A stretch of DNA of 42,118 nt from Bacteroides sp. (GCF_030151085.1 NZ_JASLER010000068.1:1-42118), one strand, 5' to 3'. Positions 24,213 through 33,683 are shown, numbered from the stretch's first letter. The notes: a model not told the origin generated them from the sequence alone. A program made the numbers and translations.

Positions 24213-25025
24213 ATGAAAGTAATGAAAAAGAACATCCTAATAACTTTGCTTGCAGCTCTGCTGCTCTCCTCGTGTGGAGAATACAACAAATTGCTGAAAA
24301 GCACAGACTACGAATACAAATACGAAGCTGCTAAGAACTACTTCGCGAAAGGTCAGTACAATCGTTCCGCAACGTTGCTTAACGAGCTTATCGCTATCCT
24401 TAAAGGAACTGATAAAGCTGAGGAATCCCTCTATATGCTTGGTATGAGTTATTATAATCAGAAAGATTATCAAACTGCTGCGCAGACATTTATCCAATAT
24501 TACAACGTTTATCCCCGTGGTACATTTACTGAACTATCACGTTTCCATGCCGGAAAGGCTTTGTATCTGGATACTCCCGAACCGCGCTTGGATCAGTCGG
24601 GTACATACAGTGCTATACAGCAGTTGCAAATGTTCTTGGAATATTTCCCTCAAAGTACTAAAAAAGACGAAGCACAGTCTATGATTTTTGCTTTGCAAGA
24701 CAAATTGGTGATGAAAGAATATCTTTCTGCCAGACTTTATTATAATTTAGGTAACTACTTGGGCAACAACTATCAGGCTTGTGTTATTACAGCACAGAAT
24801 GCTTTGAAAGATTATCCTTATACCAATTTGCGTGAAGACTTGTCTATCCTCGTTTTGCGTGCCAAATATGAATTGGCTGTATATAGTGTGGAAGATAGAA
24901 AGCCAGAACGTTATCGTGAGGCAGTCGATGAATATTACGCTTTCAAGAATGAATTTCCCGAAAGTAAATATTTGAAGGAAGCCGATCGTATCTTCAAGGA
25001 ATCACAAAAGGTTCTGCAAGATTAA
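24213..25025 (+). CDS. bamD: Outer membrane assembly lipoprotein BamD
   Basis: A 270-residue lipoprotein with a signal peptide ending in LLLSSC, so C21 should be lipidated. The mature part is built of TPR-like helical pairs (YNRSATLLNELI, AEESLYMLGMSYYNQKDYQTAAQTFIQYYNVYP, and further copies to the end). BamD is the essential lipoprotein partner of BamA in inserting beta-barrels into the outer membrane. Two starts are possible, ATG 24213 or ATG 24222; the second gives a more standard MKKN signal peptide. It heads a short operon with rpoZ and a DUF4293 gene. Confidence 0.93.
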   Translation: MKVMKKNILITLLAALLLSSCGEYNKLLKSTDYEYKYEAAKNYFAKGQYNRSATLLNELIAILKGTDKAEESLYMLGMSYYNQKDYQTAAQTFIQYYNVYPRGTFTELSRFHAGKALYLDTPEPRLDQSGTYSAIQQLQMFLEYFPQSTKKDEAQSMIFALQDKLVMKEYLSARLYYNLGNYLGNNYQACVITAQNALKDYPYTNLREDLSILVLRAKYELAVYSVEDRKPERYREAVDEYYAFKNEFPESKYLKEADRIFKESQKVLQD

Positions 25026-25074
25026 GCTTTAAAAGAAATATATCGATATAGAATTAAATTAGATAGACAAATTT

Positions 25075-25410
25075 ATGGATTACAGAAAGACAAATGCTCC
25101 TGCCAGTACGGTAACTCGTGATATGATGGAGTTGTGTGAGGATACCGGTAATGTATATGAAACTGTAGCAATTATCGGAAAGCGTTCTAACCAGATTAGT
25201 GTGGAAATAAAGAACGATCTTTCTAAGAAATTGGCTGAGTTCGCTTCTTACAATGATAATTTGGAGGAAGTATTTGAAAACCGGGAACAAATTGAAATTT
25301 CCCGCTATTATGAAAAATTGCCGAAGCCGGGTTTGATTGCTACACAAGAGTATATTGAAGGTAAGGTTTACTATCGTAACCCGTCTAAGGAAAAAGAAAA
25401 ATTGCAGTAA
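25075..25410 (+). CDS. rpoZ: RNA polymerase omega subunit, Bacteroidetes type
   Basis: A 111-residue protein of the Rpb6/omega-like family found in Bacteroidetes. It shows NVYETVAIIGKRSNQIS (26-42), the conserved omega core around the helix that wraps the beta' C-terminus, and a basic tail. It lies downstream of bamD and its stop overlaps the ATG of the DUF4293 gene (25410), which is the conserved order in this phylum. Family assignment rests on that core and context; the protein is divergent from E. coli RpoZ. Confidence 0.85.
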   Translation: MDYRKTNAPASTVTRDMMELCEDTGNVYETVAIIGKRSNQISVEIKNDLSKKLAEFASYNDNLEEVFENREQIEISRYYEKLPKPGLIATQEYIEGKVYYRNPSKEKEKLQ

Positions 25411-25868
25411 TGATACAACGTATTCAATCCGTTTATTTATTTGTGGTAACTGTTCTACTAATTGTGGCAATGTGTATGCCGGTAGGACAATTTATTGGAG
25501 CGGACGGAGTTACGACACACATTTTTAAGCCAATGGGCGTAGCTATGGCTGACGGAAGTTTCCATTCTACATGGGGCTTGTTCGGTATATTATTGTTGAG
25601 CGCAATTATAGCGTTCTGTACAATATTCTTGTTCCGTAACCGTATGATGCAGATACGTATGACAATCTTTAGCAGTATATTGCTGATTGGTTATTACATT
25701 GCCTTCTGTGTGTTCTACTACGTACTGGATACTGATTTGGACGCATCGACTTTCCGGATAGGATGGGCACTTAGCCTTCCTGTTATTTCTATCATTCTGA
25801 ACTATTTGGCATTCCGTGCTATTTATAGAGATGAGTTGATGGTGAAAGCTGCGGATAGATTGAGATAA
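25410..25868 (+). CDS. DUF4293-family four-helix membrane protein
   Basis: A 152-residue protein with four predicted membrane helices (about 7-25, 50-68, 77-101 and 111-134) and a short cytoplasmic tail. MIQRIQSVYLF at the start and the FRIGWALSLPVISIILNYLA helix are features I associate with DUF4293, regularly found after rpoZ in Bacteroidetes. The function is unknown. It overlaps the rpoZ stop by one base, so it is translationally coupled. Confidence 0.8.
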   Translation: MIQRIQSVYLFVVTVLLIVAMCMPVGQFIGADGVTTHIFKPMGVAMADGSFHSTWGLFGILLLSAIIAFCTIFLFRNRMMQIRMTIFSSILLIGYYIAFCVFYYVLDTDLDASTFRIGWALSLPVISIILNYLAFRAIYRDELMVKAADRLR

Positions 25869-25870
25869 CG

Positions 25871-25958
25871 AAACAGACCATCTGTTGAGGTCAAACGGAC
25901 CGTCTATTTGCCTCTAACAGACCATCTATTTATATGAAACAGACCATGTGTTTTTGCT
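25871..25958 (+). repeat. Four imperfect 22-bp tandem repeats
   Basis: Units start at 25871, 25893, 25915 and 25937, exactly 22 bases apart. The first 13 positions are conserved (core AACAGACCATCT) and the rest varies. The fourth unit is the left arm of the terminator that follows, and the repeat begins three bases after the DUF4293 stop codon. Confidence 0.75.
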
Positions 25959-25979
25959 GAACACATGGTCTGTTTTTTT
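25937..25979. terminator. Strong terminator hairpin after the bamD-rpoZ-DUF4293 operon
   Basis: A 15-bp perfect stem, AAACAGACCATGTGT with ACACATGGTCTGTTT (25937-25951/25961-25975), a 9-base loop and a T-run. It ends the + strand operon, and the A-run on the other side allows it to serve the convergent - strand barrel gene ending at 25989. Confidence 0.88.
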
Positions 25980-25988
25980 GTATCTGAT

Positions 25989-26687
25989 TTACTTCTTTAA
26001 ATCAAAGAGATAAGTAATCTTGGCAGTGATAACTCCGTGTGCGGAGCGGGCAAAATAGTCTTTTTTGCTACTGCTATAGAAGTCGGAGAGAGCGTAGTAG
26101 TATCTTCCCTCTACCAAGAAGTTACCGGCTTTAGTACGCAACTCTATGCCTGCACCTCCGGTAATACCATAATCGAATTTATTGTCAATAGGTTTGCCAT
26201 GCTGCTCTGTTTCGATATTTGCACCGCCGGCAATTACTTCTTCCCAATTTCCGCTGATCTTTTCGCTATCGCTAATCAGGAAACCTATTTGTGGACCGGC
26301 ATGGATAAAGAATTGTAATCCCCTGTTTTTACCAAATGCAAGATGTGCTAGGAAAGGAATATCCACATAATTCATGGTGCGGGTATAGCTGAGGGTTGGA
26401 TAATCCTGGTAATACTCATCCCATCCTTGTTGTGAGAAGTTCACTTCAACCTGTGCGCCACATATCATACTGAAATACTTTTCAGAAATATAGCGTGCCG
26501 TTAATCCGCCAGTAATACCCATCAGGTTTTTCTGCTTAACGGAGGGAGTGAAGCTGACACTATTCAGGTTGATACCTCCGTTGATACCGACTGCGAGGTT
26601 ATGACGTTGTTCGCCTATCTGGGCATAAGTCGGCAGAGCGGATACGCCTGCTAATAAAGTTGCTCCTATGATTGTTTTCAGTTTCAT
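25989..26687 (-). CDS. Outer membrane beta-barrel protein (porin-like, PorT/OmpX type)
   Basis: A 232-residue protein with a cleavable signal peptide (to about TYAQ, residue 22) and alternating beta-strands ending in a final strand (ITAKITYLFDLKK) typical of small 8-10 strand barrels. Motifs such as NLAVGINGGINL, GITGGLTARYIS and FFIHAGPQIGFLI match the Bacteroidetes barrel family (PF13568-like). It is probably inserted by the Bam complex. It lies 31 bp downstream of the LysM gene on the same strand and may be cotranscribed. Its specific function is unknown. Confidence 0.82.
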   Translation of the reverse strand: MKLKTIIGATLLAGVSALPTYAQIGEQRHNLAVGINGGINLNSVSFTPSVKQKNLMGITGGLTARYISEKYFSMICGAQVEVNFSQQGWDEYYQDYPTLSYTRTMNYVDIPFLAHLAFGKNRGLQFFIHAGPQIGFLISDSEKISGNWEEVIAGGANIETEQHGKPIDNKFDYGITGGAGIELRTKAGNFLVEGRYYYALSDFYSSSKKDYFARSAHGVITAKITYLFDLKK

Positions 26688-26718
26688 CTTTTACTAATTA
26701 CAAATTATGAATTATCCT

Positions 26719-28503
26719 TTAATCAAAGTCCAGCTTTATCAGCTCATAATTTTTGGTGAAGCGTACAAAGAATACTTTCTTATTGATAAATCCTCCCCAG
26801 TTATTTACCCGTTGGAATTTGAAGCCGGTCTGGATGGGTGTTAAACTCATTCCAGGCATATTCTGTTCAAAGTCCGAACCATAACGTGATAAACCTTTCA
26901 GGAAGAAATAGCCTGTATCAAAGCCCAGCATACCGAATTTCGGATAACGTTCGTCCATCTCTTTCCCGTACCATCTACGATAATTCTTAGAAAAGTTGAT
27001 AGCTGCCGGTAGCAGATTATTGGTATAGAAAGAAGAGTAGAAGTATGTATCAAGCTCGAAGAAGGTTTCCAAATGATCTTTGGTATAAGTTTGCCATTCC
27101 GGATAACCGAACAAGTGGATACGGCTTTCAGGTTGGTCGCGAACCAATAGAGTTAACTGGGGAAGTACCTTAATTAGAGTCAGATTGCTGCCGGAAGTCG
27201 GGATGAATATATTTTCTTTATCAGAACGCAATGCGGCTTTCAATGCTTCAACGCTGGCATCTTCTTTCAAGCTTTTCATAGGAATAGCACGGTTGCGTAA
27301 TTCATCTTTCAACCCTTTGATGAATTCAGCTTTGTCTTTGGTTCCCTGGCTTGCTTCGATAAAGATAACGTTTGCATTGGGGAACTGGCGCACGAAATGA
27401 TCGTAAACTTCAGAATATAAATAAGACTGAGGCGTATTGATCTGATATACGGCAGGATTACGGAATACTGTATTATCCTTGGATGTGAACGGAATAACCA
27501 AACGGATATTGTTTTTCTTGGCAAAGTCTGCCAATGGGTCGATGTGGTCTTGATATAGGGGGCCGAAGATTATATCCATGCTTTTCATCTCGCTCTTATT
27601 GAGTATTGAGTTCAGTGAAGAGGATTCCGGTCCGGAATTATAAGTGTATAGATCGATAGATGTACCGGTACGTTTCAAGCTATCAACTGCCATTAAGAAA
27701 CCTTCGTAGTATTCCACCATCCGATCAGATTCGCCTTTCGAAACATCCAGCAAAGGAAGGATAAGTGCGGCTTTGATCGTATTGAAACGCTTTGTTGTCT
27801 TCTTGTTTTCGCTGAACAACTCGCTATCAGTAGGAATGGTTTGCGGTTTGGTGGGTTGTACAACCTGTGCGGTAGGATAGGGGATGCACAGAAAATCGCC
27901 CTTCTTGATTTTATTGTCACCTTTCAGTTCCGGATTGGCAGCAATCAAATCGGCTTCGCTAAGACCATATTCACGGCTGATACTAAATACCGTTTCTTTC
28001 TTTTTCACGCGGTGCATCTCCCGGCAGCGAGATTCTACAGGACCGGGGATATTGTTATTGGTTACTACCGGAGTGGTAGTTTGAGAATCGGAAGTAGAGT
28101 CACTTGCTTCGGAAGAAGACGGGATGCGGATAACTTGTCCGATACGGAAGTTCTCAGCACTTAGTCCCGGGTTGGCATCGCAAATAGCTTTGGCAGAGAC
28201 ATTGTATTTTGTAGTCAGCCGATAAAGTGTTTCACCTGGGGCGATGGTATGGAATGTCTCTTTTTGTACGTTGGCATTGCCACGCGGAATGCGTAGTGCA
28301 CGTCCTACATATATTTTTTCATCGCTTCCGGGGTTCAGCTTTATAATATCCGATTGACTAATGCCGTACATACTCGCGATGGAGTATAGGCTTTGTCCTT
28401 TCTCGATAGTGTGCAGAAAATAAGATTGATTCTCTTGTGCTGCTACAAAACTACATGCACTGGCAAGCAGCAGAGAGCAGATAATGCGGTTAATCTTTTT
28501 CAT
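26719..28503 (-). CDS. LysM-repeat protein fused to a periplasmic-binding-like domain
   Basis: A 594-residue secreted protein. A signal peptide (to about AAQ, residue 23) is followed by three LysM domains (about 29-74, 84-129 and 163-208), a linker, and a C-terminal type-I periplasmic-binding fold (about 243-594, starting IKAALILPLLDVSKGESDRMVEYYEGF). LysM binds peptidoglycan glycan. The C-terminal fold resembles that of amino-acid receptors and the LpoA activator of penicillin-binding proteins, so a cell-wall-linked sensor or activator is plausible. It is divergent from uvrA and precedes the barrel gene. Confidence 0.85.
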   Translation of the reverse strand: MKKINRIICSLLLASACSFVAAQENQSYFLHTIEKGQSLYSIASMYGISQSDIIKLNPGSDEKIYVGRALRIPRGNANVQKETFHTIAPGETLYRLTTKYNVSAKAICDANPGLSAENFRIGQVIRIPSSSEASDSTSDSQTTTPVVTNNNIPGPVESRCREMHRVKKKETVFSISREYGLSEADLIAANPELKGDNKIKKGDFLCIPYPTAQVVQPTKPQTIPTDSELFSENKKTTKRFNTIKAALILPLLDVSKGESDRMVEYYEGFLMAVDSLKRTGTSIDLYTYNSGPESSSLNSILNKSEMKSMDIIFGPLYQDHIDPLADFAKKNNIRLVIPFTSKDNTVFRNPAVYQINTPQSYLYSEVYDHFVRQFPNANVIFIEASQGTKDKAEFIKGLKDELRNRAIPMKSLKEDASVEALKAALRSDKENIFIPTSGSNLTLIKVLPQLTLLVRDQPESRIHLFGYPEWQTYTKDHLETFFELDTYFYSSFYTNNLLPAAINFSKNYRRWYGKEMDERYPKFGMLGFDTGYFFLKGLSRYGSDFEQNMPGMSLTPIQTGFKFQRVNNWGGFINKKVFFVRFTKNYELIKLDFD

Positions 28504-28546
28504 TCGATAATCGTTGGTTTATGTTTACAATTTCCCAAAGTAGCTG

Positions 28547-28554
28547 CAAAGTTA
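28547..28554 (-). promoter_or_regulatory. -7 box of the LysM gene promoter
   Basis: Minus-strand TAACTTTG is a perfect TAnnTTTG box, 44 bases before the LysM start codon. A second, weaker CTACTTTG lies at 28536-28543 on the same strand. Confidence 0.5.
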
Positions 28555-28658
28555 CGAATATTGTCCCATTTTAACCAAAGGATTGCGTTAAGAAATAATA
28601 TTGTGCATTTCAAAACTGAAAAATAACTCTTTTCGGCTGATATTCGGGTAGAAACAGT

Positions 28659-28666
28659 TATTTTTG
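28659..28666 (+). promoter_or_regulatory. -7 box of the uvrA promoter
   Basis: TATTTTTG matches TAnnTTTG, 59 bases before the uvrA ATG; no clear TTTG is seen at -33. The remaining 222-bp gap between the divergent LysM gene and uvrA shows no other feature. Confidence 0.45.
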
Positions 28667-28725
28667 CAGTTACGTTTCAAAAAAACATCAATATTTCTAA
28701 GATAAAAAGGATAGGATAAATAAAT

Positions 28726-31578
28726 ATGCAAGAAGAAAAAGAATATATCAATGTATATGGTGCGCGCGTGCACAACTTGAAGAATATCGATGCGGAACTC
28801 CCCCGTAATAGCCTTACGGTCATCACAGGACTTAGCGGAAGCGGTAAGTCTTCTTTGGCATTCGATACCATTTTTGCTGAAGGACAACGCCGCTATATTG
28901 AAACATTTTCGGCATACGCCCGCAATTTCCTGGGTAACCTGGAACGACCTGATGTGGATAAAATAACAGGGTTAAGTCCGGTAATCTCTATCGAACAGAA
29001 AACAACGAATAAGAACCCTCGTTCTACGGTGGGAACTACTACGGAAGTCTATGACTACCTCCGTCTGTTATATGCTCGTGCAGGTGAAGCCTTCTCTTAC
29101 CTTTCTGGCGAAAAGATGGTGAAATATACCGAAGAACAGATTTTGGATCTTATTCTGAGTGATTATAAAGGTAAGCGCATTTACATCCTTGCCCCGCTGG
29201 TACGTAGTCGTAAAGGTCATTACAAAGAACTTTTTGAACAGATACGTAAGAAAGGATATTTGTATGTCCGCGTAGATGGTGAGGTTCGTGAAGCCTTACC
29301 GGGCATGAAGCTCGACCGGTATAAGAATCATGATATAGAAGTGGTAATCGATAAGCTGGTTGTTGCCGATAAAGATGATACACGTTTGAAGAATAGTGTT
29401 GCTACAGCCATGCGCCAAGGCGACGGGTTGCTGATGATTCTCGATGCACAGGATGATACGGTTCGCCATTATAGTAAACGATTGATGTGCCCTGTTACTG
29501 GGTTGTCTTACCGGGAACCTGCACCGCATAACTTCTCTTTTAATTCTCCGCAAGGTGCTTGTCCCAAGTGTAAAGGATTGGGGGTAGTCAATCAAATAGA
29601 CATTGATAAGGTAGTACCTGACCGAGAACTCTCAATTTCTGATGGTGCCATCGCTCCTTTGGGAAAGTACAAGAATAGTATGATATTTTGGCAGATAGCC
29701 GCTCTACTGGAGAAGTACGAGGCGACGCTGAAAACTCCGATCAAGGAGTTGCCGGATGATGCCATCGACGAGATCCTTTACGGATCAGACGACCGTATCA
29801 AGATAAAAAGTTCTTTAATTGGTACTTCATCCGACTATTTCGTTACCTTCGAAGGAGTAGTAAAATATATCCAGATGCTACAGGAAAAAGATGCTTCCGC
29901 TACTGCACAGAAATGGGCGGAACAGTTTGCGAAGACTGCCGTTTGTCCCGAATGCCACGGTGCCAAGCTGAACAAGGAAGCTCTTTCTTTCCGTATATAC
30001 GATAAGAATATTTATGAGTTGTCATCAATGGATATCAATGAATTATACGATTGGTTGGTGGATGTAGACCAGCATCTTAGTGGTAAACAAGAACAGATTG
30101 CTGCTGAAATTCTAAAGGAAATCCGTACACGTCTTAAGTTTTTGCTGGATGTCGGCTTGGAATATCTTTCATTGAATCGAAGTGCCGTCAGTTTGTCTGG
30201 AGGTGAAAGCCAGCGTATTCGTTTGGCAACACAGATCGGTTCCCAGCTGGTGAATGTACTTTATATTTTAGATGAACCGAGTATCGGTCTGCACCAACGA
30301 GACAATCAGCGCCTTATCCATTCCTTAAAAGACCTGCGTGATATTGGCAATTCTGTTATCGTTGTAGAACATGATAAAGATATGATGCTTGCCGCTGATT
30401 ATGTGATTGATATGGGACCTAAAGCCGGACGTCTGGGAGGAGAAGTAGTATTCTCCGGTACACCTCAGGAGATGTTGCAGACTCATACCCTGACTTCCCA
30501 ATATCTTAATGGTGAACGTGCGATTGAAGTTCCTGTGAAACGACGCAAAGGTAATGGGCATAGCCTTTGGTTGCGAGGTGCCAAAGGAAATAATCTGAAG
30601 AATGTAGATGTAGAATTTCCGCTTGGTAAATTGATTTGCGTGACAGGTGTCTCCGGTAGCGGTAAATCTACGCTAATCAACGAAACCTTGCAGCCTATAC
30701 TTTCCCAGAAGTTCTACCGTTCTCTTCAAGATCCTTTGGAATACGACAGTAGTGAAGGATTGGATTATATTGATAAAGTAGTGAATGTGGATCAGTCTCC
30801 TTTAGGACGTACACCACGCTCTAATCCGGCTACCTACACAGGTGTATTCTCTGATATCCGTAACTTGTTTGTCGGTTTGCCCGAAGCCAAGATACGTGGA
30901 TATAAGCCGGGACGCTTCTCTTTCAATGTCAGTGGCGGACGCTGTGAAACTTGTCAAGGTAATGGTTATAAGACCATTGAAATGAATTTCCTTCCGGATG
31001 TTTATGTCCCTTGTGAAGTTTGTCATGGCAAACGTTATAACCGTGAGACTCTTGAAGTACGTTTCAAAGGAAAATCCATTGCCGATGTACTGGATATGAC
31101 CATTAATCGTGCCGTAGAATTTTTTGAGAATGTTCCTCAGATATTGAATAAAATCAAGACTATTCAGGATGTCGGATTAGGTTATATCAAGTTGGGACAA
31201 TCTTCTACTACGCTTTCAGGTGGAGAGAGCCAGCGTGTGAAATTAGCTACGGAACTTTCTAAGCGTGATACGGGCAAGACCGTTTACATCCTTGATGAAC
31301 CTACTACCGGTCTTCATTTTGAAGACATCCGCGTTCTGATGAATGTACTCAATAAACTTGTAGACAAAGGAAATACCGTCATAGTCATCGAACATAATCT
31401 GGATGTTATCAAGATGGCCGACTACATCATTGATATGGGGCCCGAAGGTGGAAAGGGTGGAGGAGAACTCCTCTCTTATGGTACACCGGAAGAAGTAGCC
31501 AAGAGTACGAAAGGGTATACTCCGAAATTCTTGAAAGAAGAACTGAATGTGAAAGGCTTACACAATGAAAATAAATAA
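28726..31578 (+). CDS. uvrA: Excinuclease ABC subunit A
   Basis: A 950-residue UvrA, the DNA-damage sensor of nucleotide excision repair. It has two ABC ATPase modules: Walker A GLSGSGKSS near residue 35 and GVSGSGKST near residue 645, with the LSGGESQR signatures near 496 and 830. It also has zinc-binding CxxC pairs (CPKCKG..., CETCQGNGYK... CEVCHGKRY). It forms a dimer that loads UvrB. The ybaK-type gene begins inside its last 14 bases. Confidence 0.98.
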   Translation: MQEEKEYINVYGARVHNLKNIDAELPRNSLTVITGLSGSGKSSLAFDTIFAEGQRRYIETFSAYARNFLGNLERPDVDKITGLSPVISIEQKTTNKNPRSTVGTTTEVYDYLRLLYARAGEAFSYLSGEKMVKYTEEQILDLILSDYKGKRIYILAPLVRSRKGHYKELFEQIRKKGYLYVRVDGEVREALPGMKLDRYKNHDIEVVIDKLVVADKDDTRLKNSVATAMRQGDGLLMILDAQDDTVRHYSKRLMCPVTGLSYREPAPHNFSFNSPQGACPKCKGLGVVNQIDIDKVVPDRELSISDGAIAPLGKYKNSMIFWQIAALLEKYEATLKTPIKELPDDAIDEILYGSDDRIKIKSSLIGTSSDYFVTFEGVVKYIQMLQEKDASATAQKWAEQFAKTAVCPECHGAKLNKEALSFRIYDKNIYELSSMDINELYDWLVDVDQHLSGKQEQIAAEILKEIRTRLKFLLDVGLEYLSLNRSAVSLSGGESQRIRLATQIGSQLVNVLYILDEPSIGLHQRDNQRLIHSLKDLRDIGNSVIVVEHDKDMMLAADYVIDMGPKAGRLGGEVVFSGTPQEMLQTHTLTSQYLNGERAIEVPVKRRKGNGHSLWLRGAKGNNLKNVDVEFPLGKLICVTGVSGSGKSTLINETLQPILSQKFYRSLQDPLEYDSSEGLDYIDKVVNVDQSPLGRTPRSNPATYTGVFSDIRNLFVGLPEAKIRGYKPGRFSFNVSGGRCETCQGNGYKTIEMNFLPDVYVPCEVCHGKRYNRETLEVRFKGKSIADVLDMTINRAVEFFENVPQILNKIKTIQDVGLGYIKLGQSSTTLSGGESQRVKLATELSKRDTGKTVYILDEPTTGLHFEDIRVLMNVLNKLVDKGNTVIVIEHNLDVIKMADYIIDMGPEGGKGGGELLSYGTPEEVAKSTKGYTPKFLKEELNVKGLHNENK

Positions 31579-32044
31579 GACTAATGTTGCAAGGCTTTTG
31601 GATAAAGCCAAGATAGCATACGAACTCATCCCTTACGAAGTGGATGAGAATGATTTAAGTGCAGTACATGTAGCTGCCAGCTTAGGTGAGGATATAGACT
31701 GTGTATTCAAAACTTTGATTCTTCATGGTGATAAAAATGGATACTTTGTCTGTGTGATTCCCGGTGAGCATGAAGTAGATTTGAAACTGGCAGCTAAAGT
31801 TTCAGGCAATAAGAAATGTGATCTTATTCCTATGAAAGAACTTTTACCCTTGACAGGGTATATTCGTGGCGGTTGTTCGCCCATCGGCATGAAAAAGTCT
31901 TTTCCTACTTATATACATGAGACCTGCCTTCAATTTCCGTATATCTATATCAGCGCCGGACAGCGGGGACTACAACTGAAGCTTGATCCTAAAGATCTGA
32001 TAAAAGAAGTAAAAGCTGACGTTTGTATACTTTTTAACGAATAA
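31565..32044 (+). CDS. ybaK: YbaK/EbsC-type aminoacyl-tRNA deacylase
   Basis: A 159-residue protein of the YbaK/ProX editing family, which hydrolyses mischarged Cys-tRNA(Pro). Visible are KTLILHGDKNGYFVCVIPG (51-70), the substrate-pocket lysine region (VFKTL), and GYIRGGCSPIGMKK (99-112), a hallmark of YbaK. The start overlaps the end of uvrA by 14 bp in another frame, so it is coupled to uvrA. The domain fills the whole protein. Confidence 0.9.
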   Translation: MKINKTNVARLLDKAKIAYELIPYEVDENDLSAVHVAASLGEDIDCVFKTLILHGDKNGYFVCVIPGEHEVDLKLAAKVSGNKKCDLIPMKELLPLTGYIRGGCSPIGMKKSFPTYIHETCLQFPYIYISAGQRGLQLKLDPKDLIKEVKADVCILFNE

Positions 32045-32102
32045 TTCGTCTTTTTGGGCTTGAGATATTTCATTTTGTTAGGGTAATATTCTACAAAAAG
32101 TA

Positions 32103-32110
32103 TATATTTG
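32103..32110 (+). promoter_or_regulatory. -7 box of the peptide transporter promoter
   Basis: TATATTTG at 32103-32110 is a perfect TAnnTTTG box, 52 bases before the start codon. A TTTG at 32074-32077 is somewhat far for the -33 element. Confidence 0.5.
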
Positions 32111-32162
32111 CAGAAATTATTTAGAAATTCAATTTAATTACTAACAATAAAACTTTATTTCT

Positions 32163-33683
32163 ATGTTCAACAAACACCCTAAAGGTTTGGTTGCTGCGTC
32201 TCTATCTAATCTAGGAGAACGCTTTGGATTTTATACCATGATGGCAATACTTGTACTTTTCTTACAAGCAAAATTTGGTTTGAATGGAAAAGAGGCAGGG
32301 TTGATTTATTCTACTTTTTACTTCTCAATTTACATCCTTGCATTGATTGGTGGTATTATTGCCGACAGAACTCGCAACTTTAAAGGTACTATCCTGGCAG
32401 GTATCGTTTTGATGGCAGCAGGTTATTTGATGCTTGCCATTCCGTCTTCTACGCCAGTTGCAAATAAAGCGTTTTTCTTAACTATTACTTGTGTGGCATT
32501 ATTTGTCATCGCATTTGGTAACGGACTTTTTAAAGGAAACTTGCAAGCATTGGTGGGGCAGATGTACGACAATCCGCAATATGCCAACATGCGTGATTCA
32601 GGCTTCTCATTATTCTATATGTTTATAAATTTGGGAGCTATCTTCGCTCCGATGGCGGCTGTTGGTGTACGTAACTGGTGGTTGTCTACTTTTGGTTATA
32701 GCTATAATGCTGATCTACCTGCACTTTGTCATGGACATTTAGCTGGTACTTTGTCACCCGAAGCGGTTGATACTTATAGCGTATTGGCAAACAAAGTAAT
32801 AATGTCTGGTGCTCCTGTAACAGATATGACCGCATTTGCTAATGATTATCTGAACGTATTTACTACAGGTTTCCACTATGCATTTGGTGTAGCTATCATT
32901 GCAATGATTGTTTCATTGGTGATTTTTATAATTAACAAAAAGAGATTCCCCGATCCAAGTAAAAAAGTTGCCGCTAAAGCTGGTGATGCTGCCGTTGTAG
33001 AAATGAGCGTTCAAGAAGTAAAGCAACGTATGTATGCACTGTTTGCTGTTTTTGGCGTAGTAATCTTCTTTTGGTTCTCTTTCCATCAGAATGGCTTGAC
33101 ATTGACTTATTTTGCAAAAGAATATACTGACTTGAATCTGTTTGGTATGGCTATTTCTGCTGAGTTGTTCCAGTCATTGAATCCGTTCTTTGTAGTATTC
33201 CTGACGCCGGTTATTATGGCTGTGTTTGCTGCTCAGCGTGCTAGAGGAAAAGAACCTTCAACACCGAAGAAGATTGCTATCGGTATGGGAATTGCGGCTA
33301 CTGCTTTCTTAGTAATGGCTGTTGGTTCATACTTGGGTAACTTACCAATGCATAAAGATATCATTGCTTTAGGTACTTCTCCTGTAAAAGTAACTCCGTT
33401 GTTGTTGATGGTTACCTATTTAATTCTGACTATTGCCGAGTTGTACATTTCCCCATTGGGTATTTCATTCGTATCTAAGGTTGCTCCTCCCAAATATCAA
33501 GGTATTATGCAAGGTGGCTGGTTAGGTGCTACTGCTATTGGTAACCAATTACTCGTTATCGGTGCAATCCTTTATGAAAGTATTCCTATTTGGATGACCT
33601 GGACTGTATTCGTTGTTGCATGTTGTTTATCCATGTTCACTATGTTGTTTATGCTGAAGTGGCTGGAGAGAGTGGCGAAATAA
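32163..33683 (+). CDS. POT/PTR2-family proton-coupled peptide transporter
   Basis: A 506-residue MFS protein with about 14 membrane helices. It has the POT signatures IGGIIADRTRNFKG (58-71) and MRDSGFSLFYMFINLGAIFAPM (beginning near 144). The family imports di- and tripeptides with protons. The first helix normally carries ExxERFxYY; here it is NLGERFGFY, so the first glutamate is an asparagine (N16) while E19-R20 are kept. That may alter proton coupling or substrate choice. It has its own promoter and ends in a bidirectional terminator. Confidence 0.88.
   Translation: MFNKHPKGLVAASLSNLGERFGFYTMMAILVLFLQAKFGLNGKEAGLIYSTFYFSIYILALIGGIIADRTRNFKGTILAGIVLMAAGYLMLAIPSSTPVANKAFFLTITCVALFVIAFGNGLFKGNLQALVGQMYDNPQYANMRDSGFSLFYMFINLGAIFAPMAAVGVRNWWLSTFGYSYNADLPALCHGHLAGTLSPEAVDTYSVLANKVIMSGAPVTDMTAFANDYLNVFTTGFHYAFGVAIIAMIVSLVIFIINKKRFPDPSKKVAAKAGDAAVVEMSVQEVKQRMYALFAVFGVVIFFWFSFHQNGLTLTYFAKEYTDLNLFGMAISAELFQSLNPFFVVFLTPVIMAVFAAQRARGKEPSTPKKIAIGMGIAATAFLVMAVGSYLGNLPMHKDIIALGTSPVKVTPLLLMVTYLILTIAELYISPLGISFVSKVAPPKYQGIMQGGWLGATAIGNQLLVIGAILYESIPIWMTWTVFVVACCLSMFTMLFMLKWLERVAK

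Noticed and set aside
25871..25979. Possible CRISPR array
   Set aside because: The 22-bp units are directly adjacent, imperfect, and have no spacers of constant length or cas genes; the last unit is a terminator arm.
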